In this document: positions 1 through 12,600 of the stretch, piece after piece
Numbering within the stretch: position 1 is the stretch's first letter
Layout of the letters: each line of letters opens with the position of its first letter
Source of the DNA: Nymphaea colorata
Lineage: Eukaryota > Streptophyta > Magnoliopsida > Nymphaeales > Nymphaeaceae
Assembly: GCF_008831285.2 (NCBI RefSeq)
Contig: NC_045145.1
Coordinates: 23,018,040-23,082,039, forward strand
DNA length: 64,000 nt
Direction: 5' to 3'
Translations under genes and position numbers: made by a program
The notes under the pieces: generated by a model
What the model was told of the DNA's origin: nothing
The model's input: the letters and a program-made list of their open reading frames with translations, nothing else
Databases searched by the model: none

Positions 1-639
1 TATTATTGAAAACGGTTTACTAGATTCGGGTTGCAGATGACTCACGCCAGCTTAAACTAGTCAGGATTGCTTCAAGACCTCAGTGGTTTTATGATACACG
101 CTTTAATTTGAATGTCACGCATGCCGCCGTTTGAGTTCAAGAAAAGTAGCGCTCATAAGAATCAAACTGATGGCTAGACTATTACCAGCCCACAGGCACC
201 ACCAGCCATTGATTGAATTGAAGTCTTGAACTCAACTTGTTAAAATATAAGGGTCCAGCTTAGCTTTTTGCTTGGCTCCTGTCATTGTTTATAGCCCTTT
301 CATACTCGAACGTGCACCCATTTTGTTTTTATTAAATAAAACAATTATAGTGATTTCTAGAAACCTATATAATCCCAATAAAACTAAAATTTTGAAATAA
401 TGGCCGTGTTATACATATTATAGAACTTAATTGATGTTTTAGCATAATCTTATGGGTTTTTGTTTAAAATACAAATATTCCTAAAAATTAAGATTAACCA
501 TTTGAAATAAGATCAACTAACAAAAAATAACGGGCATTAATTAACCATGAAAGCAAAAAAGAAATAAAAATCAAATACAGCTCAGACCTCATTGCTTGAG
601 TGTAAGCTAAAACTAACCTGGGCATCGGCCTGTCACCCA

Positions 640-785
640 AAAATCGAGTCCGAGTTCAGCCCGGTTAAAAAAAATATTTTTTAATATAAAATAATTTTTT
701 TTAATAATAGAATATATATCATTATTAAATAAATTAAATCGAGCCGAATAAGGTCAACCCTGGCCGGCCTGAGCTGAAACCCAAC
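640..785. repeat. Relic of GGGCCGG-ended AT-core repeat
   Basis: A GC-rich edge (cgagttcagcccgg) and a GC-rich edge (ccctggccggcctgagc) flank a core of almost pure A and T. The same plan, GC-rich ends containing gggcc around a poly-A/T core, is seen at 48969-49125 and 58752-58907. I read these as one family of short non-autonomous elements; this copy is the most degraded. Confidence 0.35.
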
Positions 786-1064
786 TTAATTTAATTCTCC
801 TTTGATATGGTAGTCTACTCTAGAGCTGCCTCAAGACTTGATCAAACTTATGGTTACACATTTCAACTTGAGAATAGTGACTGAATATGAAACTGAAACA
901 CGTGATGGGAATATGAAATCAATATCCTTTTCCCATGAGCTGCCTTGCCGCCTGGTTGCGCTATGATTACCTATGAAGCTAATGACCCTCCAATTAATGA
1001 GGCAGTTTTTTCGATGTTGAAATGAGTTTTGAGCCATAAAAAAACCTAGTAGCTCAGGCTCTTT

Positions 1065-1257
1065 CTGTAACACTCCATAAGTTTAGTCTTGTATCGAAAA
1101 TTATGAAGGATATTTAAGGGTTTATAAAGGGAGGTCATTAATGAAATGATTGTCCTGGTTCCTACCATTTTTGAGGCTGGAGCCGAAACCCTTAGAGGGC
1201 AAGTTGAGATCTGCTGAACCAAAGGCCCGAGCCTATGTGTAGGTCGGGTTGTTACAC
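1065..1257. mobile_element. Short LTR/TRIM-like remnant
   Basis: The segment runs from tgtaacactcc to gttacactcc and contains cttgtatcgaaaat and ggcccgagcctatgtg, the style of short plant LTRs or terminal-repeat-in-miniature elements. No primer binding site or second LTR is visible nearby, so a solo LTR is the simplest reading. The assignment rests on sequence style only. Confidence 0.3.
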
Positions 1258-4200
1258 TCCCTTTCTCTTTCTCAGAGACACCATATATAGCTGACTTCAT
1301 GCACTTTCTAATCATATATTCAGCAATCTAGTTTTGATTATCTAAAACTAGTATATTTGTCTTTTTATAATAAGAAAAATTTTGACTACCAAAATCAGAC
1401 ATTCTTTTCCTTAAAAATCAACTTGAACAAAAGCATATTTTATAACAAACAAGAAGCAGCAAACAAATTTGCATAATTTAAATTATCTCAGGTGCTGCGT
1501 GATACCACTCACTTCTACAGCTCACCCCTACCCCTTTTTACTTCAAGCTCTTGTGGGGGCAATGGCCCTCCATTAGGGATGAAATTGTGTCTGTGGTTAT
1601 CATTATAAACAAGGTAAAGACCTAAGTCAACTTGAAATGTTGAGGCTTTCTTTGGCAAGTCGACGTGTTTTTATGCAACAACGCCGAAGAGAGCTCATTA
1701 GCACAAAGACTTTTCATGGAATATTTAGCTATGTTGTTTTTTATGGAATATTTAGACAAGGAGAAATAATGTTTTCTTCATAAGAATATGTATGACTTTC
1801 AAGTTTTACTTTTCAATATCTGGGTTAAATAATCTTGGGGTGCTGATCTAATCTCTACTTTTGCTTATTATTTCTCTTTCTGATTCCTTGTATGCTTTAA
1901 AGTCATTATTCATGGATATATATATATATATGAAAAATTGGCGAAAAACTAGACACTACGTACGTCAGGCATAAAAACCAGACCTAATGATTTTTTTGTT
2001 AAAAAACTATTTGTAAATAAAATGTAAACATCTGAATATGTTTATAAAGACTATTTAGATATAAAACATGGTTTGATCTAAGTTGTTTTAATGAAAAATA
2101 TTGATTTTTTTTATTATTATGCTATGGGGCTTGTTCACTTTTTTTATTATAAAAACACCATTAAAGTTTTAACAAATGATCAACTTAGTATATGTTACAC
2201 CAACCTCTTTTTTAAGATCACATCAATAAAGTTAGGTTGAAAAAATAAATAAATAAATAAATCAAAATCAAAGGATCTGATTTTTATTGACCTGGTTTTT
2301 ACCAATTTCTCTCTCTTTTTCTCTCTCTCTCTCTAAATCCTCTGGTCTTCTAGCTTGCAATGGGCTATGTATGTGAAGCCCTTATTCTGTTGGGAAAAAA
2401 AGTCCTACATATATAGTATATTTAAAGACATGCATTCAACCTCTTGTGCCTTAAGGCGGTAGGCGTGACATTCAAGTTGAAGGGTGTTCCGTTTTATCAC
2501 TGACATCGATGCAGCTGAAGACCCCAGAAGCAGGAGGAATGAAGGGACCTTCGGGCTTCGCTTCGAGCTGTGAGATTGACTCTCTTGCTCACCCGAAAAG
2601 ACATGCATTCAACCAGTTTGGTGGTCTTGATTGGTTTGAAGTGAAATCCTGTGGCTGTCCATGCTGCGTTAGGGAATGCAGGTGTGTGTCTGAAACCCTT
2701 ATTTAGTTGAAAGCAGGAAAAATCCTATATATCTAATATATTCAACCAGCCCCGTCTTGTTGATTGATTTGACTGGTCACTTAATTTTCAAGCAATTAAT
2801 TTCTTACTCGAATTTTCTAGAATCTGCCTTATGAAAGTGACAAAAATATGAAATTATAAAGAATATGCCTGATAGGTGTACCGATAAAATTGTAATGAAA
2901 AATTGAATCCCATTGATCACTAAATTGTATGACAAAATTATTATATGTCACTAAAAAATCATCACAAAAGATGAATTCGATTGTTAGATGGAAAGTGCAT
3001 TTCATTGTCAAAACCGAATTGAAATACATCTTTTGCGATAGTTGTTAATGACACAAAATAAAAAAAATAATCAAGTTGATGAAAGCAAACCAGTTAAATG
3101 AGGGAAACAACTCGCTTCGGAGGCCAGAGTTGATGCAGCTAATAAATTGGATAATGACGTGAACATTCTGTTCTCATCGACCATCCCCCAGTACGGCCGA
3201 TGCGGACCGTCCACGGCAAATTTTCAGGCGATATCGAACCAACACATCAGGGTGACTCAAACATGGGGTGGACAACTAAGGGCCACCGCGTAGAGAAAGT
3301 ACAACAAAATGTGGCCTGTAGTTGGGCCACATTTTCTATGCTAAAACCAGATTCTTAATATGCTTCTAGTCGCATCTAGATTTTTTGAATTTATGAGTTT
3401 TAAATGGTACTAAATTCTGCTAATGGCGGAGTTAAAAATTTTGAATTAAAAAGACTCATTAAGAATAATTTAAAAACTTAAGGGTCATCAATATATTATA
3501 TATATTTTAGTGTAAATTATTAAATCATGAATTTAATTTTAAAATTTTGAAACTATAGTTTTTGAGACAAACACAATTAGGTCGGCAAATTTGATGAGAA
3601 AAATACAAACACTTATAATAATTTGGTTGCCGCTTTTTAGGATGAGAACCAAAGCAGGGAGATGTGGACGTCATATCCTTGCGTTCATGCAACCCTTGAA
3701 GTCGGCAAGTTGGAACGCTCGGCAAAGCTTGTCTGTTTGCGTCATCTAAAGGATAAGACGTTTGATCCCGTCTTCCTTTTGTTCCTGATCCATCTGAACA
3801 AGTCGCACCCAACCAACCGCGAGAAAGACCACATGCCTTTCTTCACCCACCTTTTATTTTCAACAGCGACCTTTGGCGATTGTTTCTTAAAATATCGCGA
3901 TAAAATCGACACGGTTTTGGAAACGGCGAAAACCAAGAAAGGAACTTGGTATCCGCGAAGGATCGCAAATTTTGAGAACTTTGTATTCTCATTCGATATT
4001 ATTATTATATCATCCGATCTACGGACCTAACGTGCTCCGGAATTTTAAAAGGTTAAATTTCCGTCTTTTTTGTTTTCAAATTTAAAACGAGATTTTGTTG
4101 GTTTTCTCCAGGGATGAGATTGAGATTCGTTCGAGGGGAAGAGTGGGACCTACGGGTATGGGCCTCCAGATCCGATATTTTCGGTCCACGGCCGACGCCA

Positions 4201-4297
4201 GGAAGAAATAATTGTTCGGGTCAAACCTTCCTCTCACTCACTCCTGCATGTCGACGCGAACTAACCCGGAGTCTTCTTCCCCCCGTGCATGCATTTG

Positions 4298-4498
4298 CCA
4301 CGTGGTGGAGATCCGACGGCTGAGATCTCGAAGGAGCTCGGAAGATCGGGTCCGTCCGTTTCAAGAGGTTGGCGACAAGAGATGGCGACACGTGTAGGTC
4401 TTTTCCCTCGGATGCGAATCGTTGGATCCCCTCCATCGGGGAAGCTCGACCAAGGGGCGAGTCGACCGCCACGTGTCCGTCGAAAATTTCTATATATG
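4298..4498 (+). promoter_or_regulatory. PUB gene promoter: three ACGTG boxes and a TATA box
   Basis: Three G-box/ABRE-like sites with an ACGTG core lie in 180 bp: CCACGTGG at 4298-4305, ACACGTGT at 4388-4395 and GCCACGTGTC at 4468-4477. A TATA box (tatatatg) follows at 4491-4498, about 150 bp before the start codon, leaving room for a leader of roughly 120 nt. Clusters of ACGTG elements bind bZIP factors of the ABF/AREB class in abscisic-acid responses. Arabidopsis PUB18 and PUB19 are known ABA and drought related genes, so stress control is a reasonable inference. Confidence 0.6.
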
Positions 4499-4563
4499 GG
4501 TTGCCACCTCTGCGGTCTTCCTCAAACCGACCCTCTCACCGGAAAAAACTCCCAACGCCTGGT

Positions 4564-4585
4564 TTCTCTCTCTCTCTCTCTCTCT
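4564..4585 (+). repeat. CT microsatellite in the PUB 5' leader
   Basis: Eleven uninterrupted TC/CT dinucleotides lie between the TATA box and the start codon, followed by imperfect tctatc repeats to about 4610. Pyrimidine-rich leader tracts are common in plant promoters. Confidence 0.8.
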
Positions 4586-4648
4586 GTCTATCTATCGCTC
4601 TCTCTTTCCTTCTTCGAAGACCGTTGGAGAACAGACGGGCAATCTTCA

Positions 4649-6691
4649 ATGGCACCGAATTCCGGGCACCGGATTTTCGCGTTCCAAGGGGCACCGCCCT
4701 GCCACGACGCCGACCCGGCGGCGCTTCTCGCCGTGCTGATTGAGATAGCCGGACGGGCTTCCAGGCGGCACGTGCGGGACGTCAACGCTCGGGAGCTCGC
4801 CCGCCAGGCCGGCGTCCTCCTGGCTCTCTTTGAGGATATTCGAGACCGGTACCCGCAGAAGCGGCCGCCTCCGGCTTGCGCGCTCTCGCTCTCCGAGCTC
4901 TACCTGGTGCTCAGGAAGTTGGATTGGTTTCTTGAAGAGTATGCCACCGCGGCCGGCAGCGGCGGCCGCCTCTGGCTCCTGATGAACGCCGAGCGCGTCG
5001 CCACCGAGCTCCGGATCCTCGCGCGGGACGTCGCTACTGCGCTCGACGTCCTTCCGATGCGTCGGCTGGATATCGAGGCCGAAGTGAAGGAGCTCGTCTG
5101 GTTGGTGAAGAAGCAGGCGAGGCAAGCGGCGATGACGGTCGATCCTGCCGACAGTTGGGCCGCGAGAGAAGTCGCTGCGGTGTTCAGGGGGTTCGAGCGA
5201 AAGATAGCGCCGGATTCCGGCTGCCTGCGACGGATCCTCGATTACCTGGAGATAACGAGCTGGGACCGGTGCAATGAAGGGATTCGGTTCCTTGAAGAGG
5301 AGCTCGAATTGTTGAAAGCCTCCGGCAAGGAGCGGGAGAAGGAACTTACCGAGGCTTTGATCGGACTCTTGCTGTACTGCCGGTGCGTGCTCTTCGACTC
5401 GACGAAGCGATCGCGGGAGGGCCACGTAGCCGAACGCAGGGACGACAGCAAGGAAGCTGTTGCGCTCATGAACATTGAAGATTTCCGGTGTCCGATCTCT
5501 CTGGAGCTTATGACGGACCCCGTGACTCTGGAGACGGGACAGACTTACGATCGGGCTTCGATCCTCGAATGGTTCAAGGCCGGAAACTTCACCTGCCCGA
5601 AGACGGGGAAGAAGATCGGGACATCAAATTTGATCCCTAACATTGTTCTGCGCAGCCTAATAGAGCAATTCTGTCGCTTAAAGGGCATTCCGTTTAACGG
5701 AGGGGACGGCCACCGCCGGAGTCCGGGAGCGGCGCCTCTCGAAAGCAGCATTACAGCCATGGAAGCGAGACGGATGATATTCGAAGTGCTCGTTGACAGA
5801 TTGACAACGGGAACTCCCGCAGAAAAGGGGAATTCGGCGTTCGAGATCCGATTGCTCACAAAATTCAGCGTCGTCGATCGAGCACGATTGGCGGAGGGCG
5901 ACGCGATTCCCGCCTTAATCGATCTGCTCTACTCGACGAGTCCAATCACTCAAGAGAACGCCGCGGCCGCACTTCTGAATCTCTCGAAGCACGCTACCTG
6001 CAGGAGCAGAATAGTGGAGGAAGGCGGCCTGAGACCGATCCTCCGCGTTGTCAGGTCGGGCTACAGGATGGAAGCTCGGCAGACGGCTGCCGCGGCCGTC
6101 TTCTACCTCTCGTCAATCGACGAGTACCGGAGAATAATCGGAGAAATGCCCGGCGCGATTCCGGCCCTCGTCGACCTGCTCAAATGCGGCAACTCCCGGG
6201 GGAAGAAGAACGCCGCGGTGGCGATCTTCGCGCTGCTGCTGCTTCCCGAAAACTACCAGCAGGTGCTGGACGCTGGAGCCGTCCCCTGTCTCGTCGACCT
6301 CCTGTCCAGCGAGAGAAACGATCTCGTGAACGACTCCCTGGCGGTGATCGCGCGGCTCGCGGAGCAACCGGAGGGAACTGAAGCCATCCTGGAAGCGTCC
6401 ATCGTACCAATGCTAGCGAGCTTCCTCCACTCTTACGCCTCCCCTGCAGCGAAGGAGTTCTGCGTCTCCACTCTGCTGTCCCTCTGCATCAACGGAGGCG
6501 ACCACGTCGTGTCCGCTCTGAGCAAGACGCCGTCTCTCATGGCCTCCCTCTACACTCTCCTCAGCAGCGGCACTTCTCGCGCTAGCAAGAAGGCAAGCTC
6601 GCTGCTCAAGATCCTCCACAATTACTACTGCCTGCATTCGGGTGACCAGAACGGTCCCGTTCACGGGGAATACATTGTTCGTGTACAGTAA
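4649..6691 (+). CDS. U-box/ARM-repeat E3 ubiquitin ligase, PUB18/19-like
   Basis: Predicted 680-residue, intronless plant U-box protein. It would transfer ubiquitin from an E2 to substrates in the cytosol or nucleus. The N-terminal ~260 residues form the helical plant U-box N-terminal region. The U-box begins near residue 277 (FRCPISLELMTDPV) and continues through GQTYDRASILEWF and TCPKTGKK. Armadillo repeats run from about residue 385 to 660, with motifs such as AIPALIDLL, ENAAAALLNLS and KKNAAVAIFALLL. Length and layout match Arabidopsis PUB18/PUB19 (about 690 aa, intronless). The frame stays open upstream to an ATG at 4289, but that extension crosses the TATA box and CT tract and has no family similarity, so ATG 4649 was chosen. 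The coding sequence is GC-rich compared with its flanks. Those relatives act in ABA/drought signalling; the substrate here is unknown. Confidence 0.93.
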   Translation: MAPNSGHRIFAFQGAPPCHDADPAALLAVLIEIAGRASRRHVRDVNARELARQAGVLLALFEDIRDRYPQKRPPPACALSLSELYLVLRKLDWFLEEYATAAGSGGRLWLLMNAERVATELRILARDVATALDVLPMRRLDIEAEVKELVWLVKKQARQAAMTVDPADSWAAREVAAVFRGFERKIAPDSGCLRRILDYLEITSWDRCNEGIRFLEEELELLKASGKEREKELTEALIGLLLYCRCVLFDSTKRSREGHVAERRDDSKEAVALMNIEDFRCPISLELMTDPVTLETGQTYDRASILEWFKAGNFTCPKTGKKIGTSNLIPNIVLRSLIEQFCRLKGIPFNGGDGHRRSPGAAPLESSITAMEARRMIFEVLVDRLTTGTPAEKGNSAFEIRLLTKFSVVDRARLAEGDAIPALIDLLYSTSPITQENAAAALLNLSKHATCRSRIVEEGGLRPILRVVRSGYRMEARQTAAAAVFYLSSIDEYRRIIGEMPGAIPALVDLLKCGNSRGKKNAAVAIFALLLLPENYQQVLDAGAVPCLVDLLSSERNDLVNDSLAVIARLAEQPEGTEAILEASIVPMLASFLHSYASPAAKEFCVSTLLSLCINGGDHVVSALSKTPSLMASLYTLLSSGTSRASKKASSLLKILHNYYCLHSGDQNGPVHGEYIVRVQ

Positions 6692-7839
6692 GGAAACTCA
6701 GCCTCCTCCGTCTCCCATGCATCCATACGAGTACTTTTACAGAAACATGGATGCGCCATTTTTTTTCTTCTAGCTCGAATTTTTTAGAGCTAGAGGAAAA
6801 CTTCGAGGTGTATATATACATATACTTGTGAACTTGTTCTCAAGATTCAATATTCTTTCAAAGTTTTTTAATAAAGGGTATCGATTTGATGCACAAAGAG
6901 TTGTTGAGCGTCGCAAAGTTGATGACGATTCAGAGATCCAAGCATTTGATGCGAATGTTTAATTTGTTTCTACAATTTTTTTTTTTTCCCTTGAATGTTG
7001 ATTCGAAGTTTAATAAGTCCGACCGGTTATGTTATACACCGGTTGGCCGGACAGAAAATTTTTGATATCACTGAGTTTTTATTGTTCACATATAGTACAG
7101 TAGCTAGGAAGAAGAATAACATGATGTTAGGTAATTTTATTGACCATGCCATAATCGTTGTTTCCAATGGAAATTAATTGTAGCTTTCTTAAATAGCAAG
7201 TTAATTGCGGAGTTCAGTTAAGTATTGCTATTGTACTTGAATGCTAGCAAATGCTGCCATTAACTTGCTTAATTGGCGATTAATTGCGCTTCAGGTTGGT
7301 CTCTTTGCTCCATTATGGCAACTGAAGATCCAATTTCGCCAAATTGCTTGTTCTTAGATCCTTTCAATATTGGAAAAGAAATTGTGACGAAACATGAGTA
7401 AAGCAATTACATAGACCCAATCAACATGATCGATATCAAAAGCCATCTCCAAGTTGGAAAATGTCATAAGGAAAAAGATGACATGGTTCTATGCTATAAG
7501 GGATTTCCATTTACAGGCCTACCATTTGGCTGTAATTTCATATTACAGGCTATTGGGCATCTGGTTTTTCCAGTAACGGTCTCACCTTCGCTGATGTAGA
7601 AAAGAGTCTAAATCATGATATGCTGAAGCACCTGAAAAATGTTTCTTTTAATCTTTTCAATTTTTTTCGACTTTTTTCAAGTCCTCAAAAAAAGTATTAT
7701 TTTTTCACTAACTGGAGGTATTTTAGTCATTAATCATACTGCCACATGAAAAATTCGTACACCAGTATGGGTAGGTGTTGGGTCTAAAATAATTGTGGAC
7801 ATTTGAATGGAAGATTTTCTAACTTTTCTGTTGTCCGAT

Positions 7840-8293
7840 CGCTATCCCGAAGTTTTATGAATTGGATTCAAATCAGATATATTGTTTACCATATTCGATT
7901 GACTAGGTGCTTACATATTCACATTTTATCTCCGATTTGAATATGAACAAAGAAAAGTTTATATCACATTAGAATTCGATTTTTATATTTATAATCCAAA
8001 CCCACTCTGAGTCTGATTTTTATTTTCACATCCAAATTTGAATCCGGCTTTTAGGTGCCTATCAAACTCTCAAAATCTATACATATTGGGGTAGAATATT
8101 TATTTGAAGAATCCGAATTCAAAGCCGAATTGGAATCCAATTATTGAAGGCCGAACCTGATCTGCATGGATGCCATTTCTTAAATCAAAACCTGATCCGA
8201 TTTCTTTATCGGATATTAAATTTTTTTCCATGCCTGACATGTTTGAAGCAATTCGGCCGGATGTCCGATCCAAATCTAATTCATTGACATCCC
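7840..8293. repeat. Degenerate element of the GGGATGTCAA family
   Basis: The right edge reads attgacatccc at about 8283-8293 and the interior is rich in variants of aatccgaatt and gatccgat, as in the cleaner elements at 46918-47319 and 56703-57101. The left terminal inverted repeat is not recognisable, so the start is approximate. Confidence 0.35.
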
Positions 8294-8672
8294 AATTCCA
8301 AGCCTCACAAAACTTTTTGTTTTGTTTTTCTTAATTGAGGATGAGCTCCAGCTACTGAACTTTTCTAGAACACCAATAGGAGAAGTCTCAGGCACAAAAT
8401 GACAACATTGGGGCTTAATCTAGGGTTTACAACTTCACTCCTTTCACATTATTATTTTGTCACCATACCATCATTCAAGCGAGGTCCTTTGATTTAGGGT
8501 TTGGTTTCTGTCGCTTTTGAGTGGTGGTGTGATGTACCGAATACCTGTAGCTCAATAATTTAAATTTATGATGGGAACTAAAAAAAAAGTATCACAAGTT
8601 GATAACAATCTCCTTGATTGGAAAGGAACTAAAAAAAGCTTATATGTCAATGTCGAATTGGTTGTTTTTAAT

Positions 8673-8999
8673 CGAGGGGTTCGATGAAGCCAAAACTATG
8701 GAATTTTTTCATTATTAATGAAATGGGAATTGTGTTATCAAACAAAGAATTTTTTGATTCTTCAATTATAATTCTGGTATTATGATTCTGGTATTTTGAA
8801 TTTTTTTTCTCTCTCTCTTTGGAGCACAAGGCATGAAGACTTCGATTCATGAATTCTATGAGATTAATTCCCCTTTCCAACCAAAATTCTAGATTATCAA
8901 ATACAAAGAGAAACATGAATTGAAATTTTCAATCCAGTTTCAGTTTGATTGTGGAATTCTCATTCCAAAATCAACATTTCAAGCCATCAAATGCCTCCT
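8673..8999. mobile_element. MITE-like element with imperfect terminal inverted repeats
   Basis: The left end (cgaggggttcgatgaagcc) is an imperfect inverted match of the right end (aagccatcaaatgcctcc). Length is about 330 bp with no coding capacity. The ends resemble PIF/Harbinger-type MITEs that terminate in GGCATTTGATG-like sequence. No clear target duplication was found. Confidence 0.45.
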
Positions 9000-9225
9000 A
9001 AGAGTTTGGTACGTTAAAAAGCTTGATTTTTCATGAAGCAAGCACGCAACAAAGGGGTTCTATTCTACTGCCGCTCTCAAGAGACTTAGTTTAGTTTTGA
9101 ATTGCCTTTTCTCCTACCAAAAAGAAAGAGAGACCATTTTGGATATTTCTTTTTCAAGTTTAATACTATAAAATTGAAAAAAAAAAAGAGGCTAAGGTAC
9201 AATGCTTGTTGGGGTATCCTCCCTT

Positions 9226-9630
9226 GGGGCCGTTTGATGCATTGAAAATATATAATCGGAAAGAAATTTTCAGAAACTTATTTCAAGAATTGAAGAAATT
9301 GAAACAAAATTCAGATTTCCAAAACCCCTTTGTGTTTGCTGGACTTGGGTCCATGTTCTTGGAAATAAATTTGTTTGATAGGAATAAAATATGAAAAAAA
9401 AACATAATCGTTTGATTAAGCATTGCTTTGAGATACCCAACGGTTACTTTTTTCCGTCAATGAATTTTTTTTTCCACCCCTTAGGTCGGGACGGAATTTT
9501 CAAAAGAAATTTATGAAAACCAATCCACCAGTAATTTTTTCAACCCAAGTTTAATGGGCAAGACAAATTTTTAAAAATTTGAATTTTATTTCCAATGCTA
9601 CAGGAAATATCCCGTCCATCAAACGGGTCC
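9226..9630. mobile_element. MITE with GGNCCGTTTGATG terminal inverted repeats
   Basis: About 405 bp bounded by ggggccgtttgatg and catcaaacgggtcc, a 14-bp inverted repeat with two mismatches. The interior is AT-rich and non-coding, with internal symmetry such as ggaaataaatttg near 9360 against caaatttt-type runs near 9560. Ends of this kind are seen in Tourist/PIF-type and some hAT-type plant MITEs. The flanks (ctt and tta) do not give a convincing target duplication, so the superfamily is open. Confidence 0.6.
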
Positions 9631-12600
9631 TTATAGTTCATTAAAAAAAAGAGCCAGAGTAATTGAGGTTATAATTGCAAATACTAAACAAGTTCAACTA
9701 ATTGCAGTGTCAACTTGCTCAAGGGTCTGACACTCATGAGAATTGAACTAAGGATTGGCCATCTGTCAGTCTATGCCAAATTCTTTTGAGTCGTTTGGCA
9801 AGTCTTAAAAAATGTAGCAGTGCATATTCATAAAACATTGTAACATAGTGTTTCTTGAATCGATCCTAATGTTTTAATTAGATTCATATTTGTTAGTGTT
9901 GTCAAACGGCTTCCCTGGAATCTCAATTTTTTTTCTTTTACCATAGCATTTTCTGGGTGTTTTTTAAAAGCTTGAACATATAATTGAGAAAATACTAAAA
10001 ATGTTTATAGATATATAACATATATCTATAATATATTAGCATAAAATACATAATGATATATGTTTATTGGCATTGAATGTGTGAACATGCCCTTCTGAAC
10101 CGAATATGTGATGAACATCACATTCTTTTACCAGCTTCTTATACCACCAATGATAAACATTAAGAGAAACTTTAAAGGACTCCTCACATTTTTCATATAT
10201 TCACATAGAACCATCAAGTGCTTGATAAATTACAAATAACTGCTAAATTTTATAACGCGTATTTTTGTAAATGAAAAATATTTAAAAATATTTGAAAAAA
10301 ATATCTTTACCTCAATAAAGATACTTTAAAGTAAGTTGTTTACGTACAATCCACAACTTTTTTGTTGGACTTTTCCCGCTCGCCTATTTTTAACTGCTTT
10401 AAAGTCTGACAGTCAAAAAGAAAATGTAGAGATTGAATGCGAGAGATGTGAAATCATTGAGAAATTGAATCACAATGTGATTTATGAAATTTCTTACTTG
10501 AATGAATTGTCTCTTTTGTTAAGTGAAAAATAGTCTTCTTGAGCATATTAACTTAACATTTTTCATTCATACAAACACAAGCAGTAATTTGTAATTTCTC
10601 AAACATTAGGTATTTATTTGTAAATATACTAAAAGTAGAGTACGGACAGTTTTCTGTAAAATCAAAGAACTGTTGTTAATTTGGTAACGTGCCATCCGGA
10701 CCGGGCTGGTACACACTGCATCTGCTTCCTTAGAAAACGATACGTATGCTGACACAGCTTGAAAATGTTCCTTAGTCTTTAGTTTTACGATAAGTTTATA
10801 TTAATTTTTTCTTATTTTTTAAAAACAAAATTAAGTTCTCATGTCACATCCAGAATTATGCAAAGTTTCTCCAGAAAAAAATTCTGCTCGTCGAGTCTGA
10901 CGTTTCACATCGTAGTTTGGAAGAAGTGTCTGCGCAACATGGCTGTTCATCAAGATATGTATATTTCAGTTTAGAAGACGAAGCTCTTTACGTCGTGTAC
11001 TTATGTGCAGCATCATCTGTATTTGGACTGAGAGGAGGATGTGTTGCAGGGAATGAAGTCTGGCTTAAATTTAGAGTTGTTGGTAGCGAGGAAGGAAGAA
11101 TTCAGATGAGACCAGATGTATAATTTCTCTCATGTGCAGGATTAAAAGGGGAGAATCTGGGGATGCTTATTCATTTTGGGACCCTAAGACCAGCATGAAC
11201 TTTGCAGGTATTTTAGCAGTAGCTTCTTTCTCAGTCAAATGTTCCTGAATGGGGACTCTCTGCAAGTGCTTAACTACTAGGACGAAGATGGAACACATAC
11301 TGGGGAGTTGTTTTAATAGAAAGGAACGGTGTAATCAGCTGTTCAGATGTAGCTGAGGGTAGAAGGTAATGGATTCTCCTTCTTTTTTTCTGTATTCTGG
11401 ACTATTCTAGGGTGCATAATTGTGTCTGTGGCATTCAGATTTTCTGAGACTGACTGAGGCTCACGGCCTCCACATTGGAAACTTTTTGGAGGATTGTAAT
11501 ATAGTGTTGCAAATTGGTTTTGTGCAAATTTGCTTGCCTGTTCATTCTTTCTCTATTTGCCCAGCATTCTCCCGAAATAAAAGAAAAGGGGTATTATTCC
11601 TAGCAGTCCTGCGATTTGCGTGTTCTAGATTCATTCGATGATGCAAGGAGGTACACTGAAAATGAACTAAAGATCCCTTGAAATGGCAAGAGAATTCCCA
11701 AGATATATTTGCTTGCTTTTTTGAGACATCAAGCAAATTGTGAAAAATGGAAGGGATGCGTATGCAACATTTTTAAACTTTCAACTGTTTGCAAAAGCAA
11801 TTGAAAAATATGGACAAAAGCATTGGGAAAATGTGGACATTGTTCCAAAATGCCAAAAGAGAAAAGGCTTATGAGGACATGTGAATCATTTATGCCTTCG
11901 ACATGTGGACTGGATTCAAATTACAAACTAACCTGCATAGAAGATTCAGACTGTCCATGATTTTGATGTATAAAGGGTACAGATTTCGAATACCATGTTA
12001 GTAGATCTTATGCATGTTTTAATTGTAGTAACAAATGCATGAGAGGTTCATAGTTCAAACATGAACAACGTATGCCTTACGGGCTACATCAACGACCTTG
12101 TGATGCTCGTCTCTTCTGCCTTAAATCTACAGACTTCCAATTACATTAATTGCACATACTGACAGACTAAAATTAATGATCATATTATGTTGCCTAAAAC
12201 GCTGCCATGGGTTGATGAATGTCTAAAGGCAATGTCGCACACAATGGAACATCGAATTTCATTGAAGAACTTTTCAGTAAGGGATAGGCAGCGCATTCTC
12301 TTCCTATCTTCCTGCTGAACAGATTGTGCATATGACTGATCTGCCCGGCCCTTTGCGTTAAAGGAGCCTTAAGTTTCTTCGTGATCTTCAATTTGTCTAC
12401 TATCTTTTAGATATGCTGCGGTCACCAGTCGCCGCTCATAGCACCCTCAACTTGACAACTATTGCAGTTGCATGTTTAAAGTGCAACTCTGTTCTGCTAT
12501 TAACCTAGTTCAATATGCAGTTAGATTTCTGTCAGGTAGCTGGAAGAACTGACTTTTGGGAATTGACAGTACACACAAAGAATTGTATATGAAGCCTTTT

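Larger units (their letters stand above)
1..4297. other. Gene-free repeat-rich spacer
   Basis: No open frame here resembles a protein family I know; the short frames are typical of AT-rich noise. The stretch holds repeat relics listed separately (640-785 and 1065-1257), an AAAT microsatellite near 2243-2263 and a CT tract near 2313-2334. A duplicated motif occurs at about 2380-2450 and 2685-2750: each copy has a cccttatt start, an aaaatcctayatat core and an attcaacc end. Part of the 2500-2550 segment (gcagctgaagaccccagaag) recurs near 31822-31840, so this is dispersed repeat DNA. Confidence 0.6.

Noticed and set aside
4289..4648. Upstream in-frame extension of the PUB ORF to an ATG at 4289
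   Set aside because: It crosses the G-boxes, TATA box and CT microsatellite and adds a peptide unlike PUB N-termini; ATG 4649 gives the family length.
4646..5425. 259-codon minus-strand ORF inside the PUB gene
   Set aside because: Antisense shadow of a GC-rich coding exon; no domain is seen.
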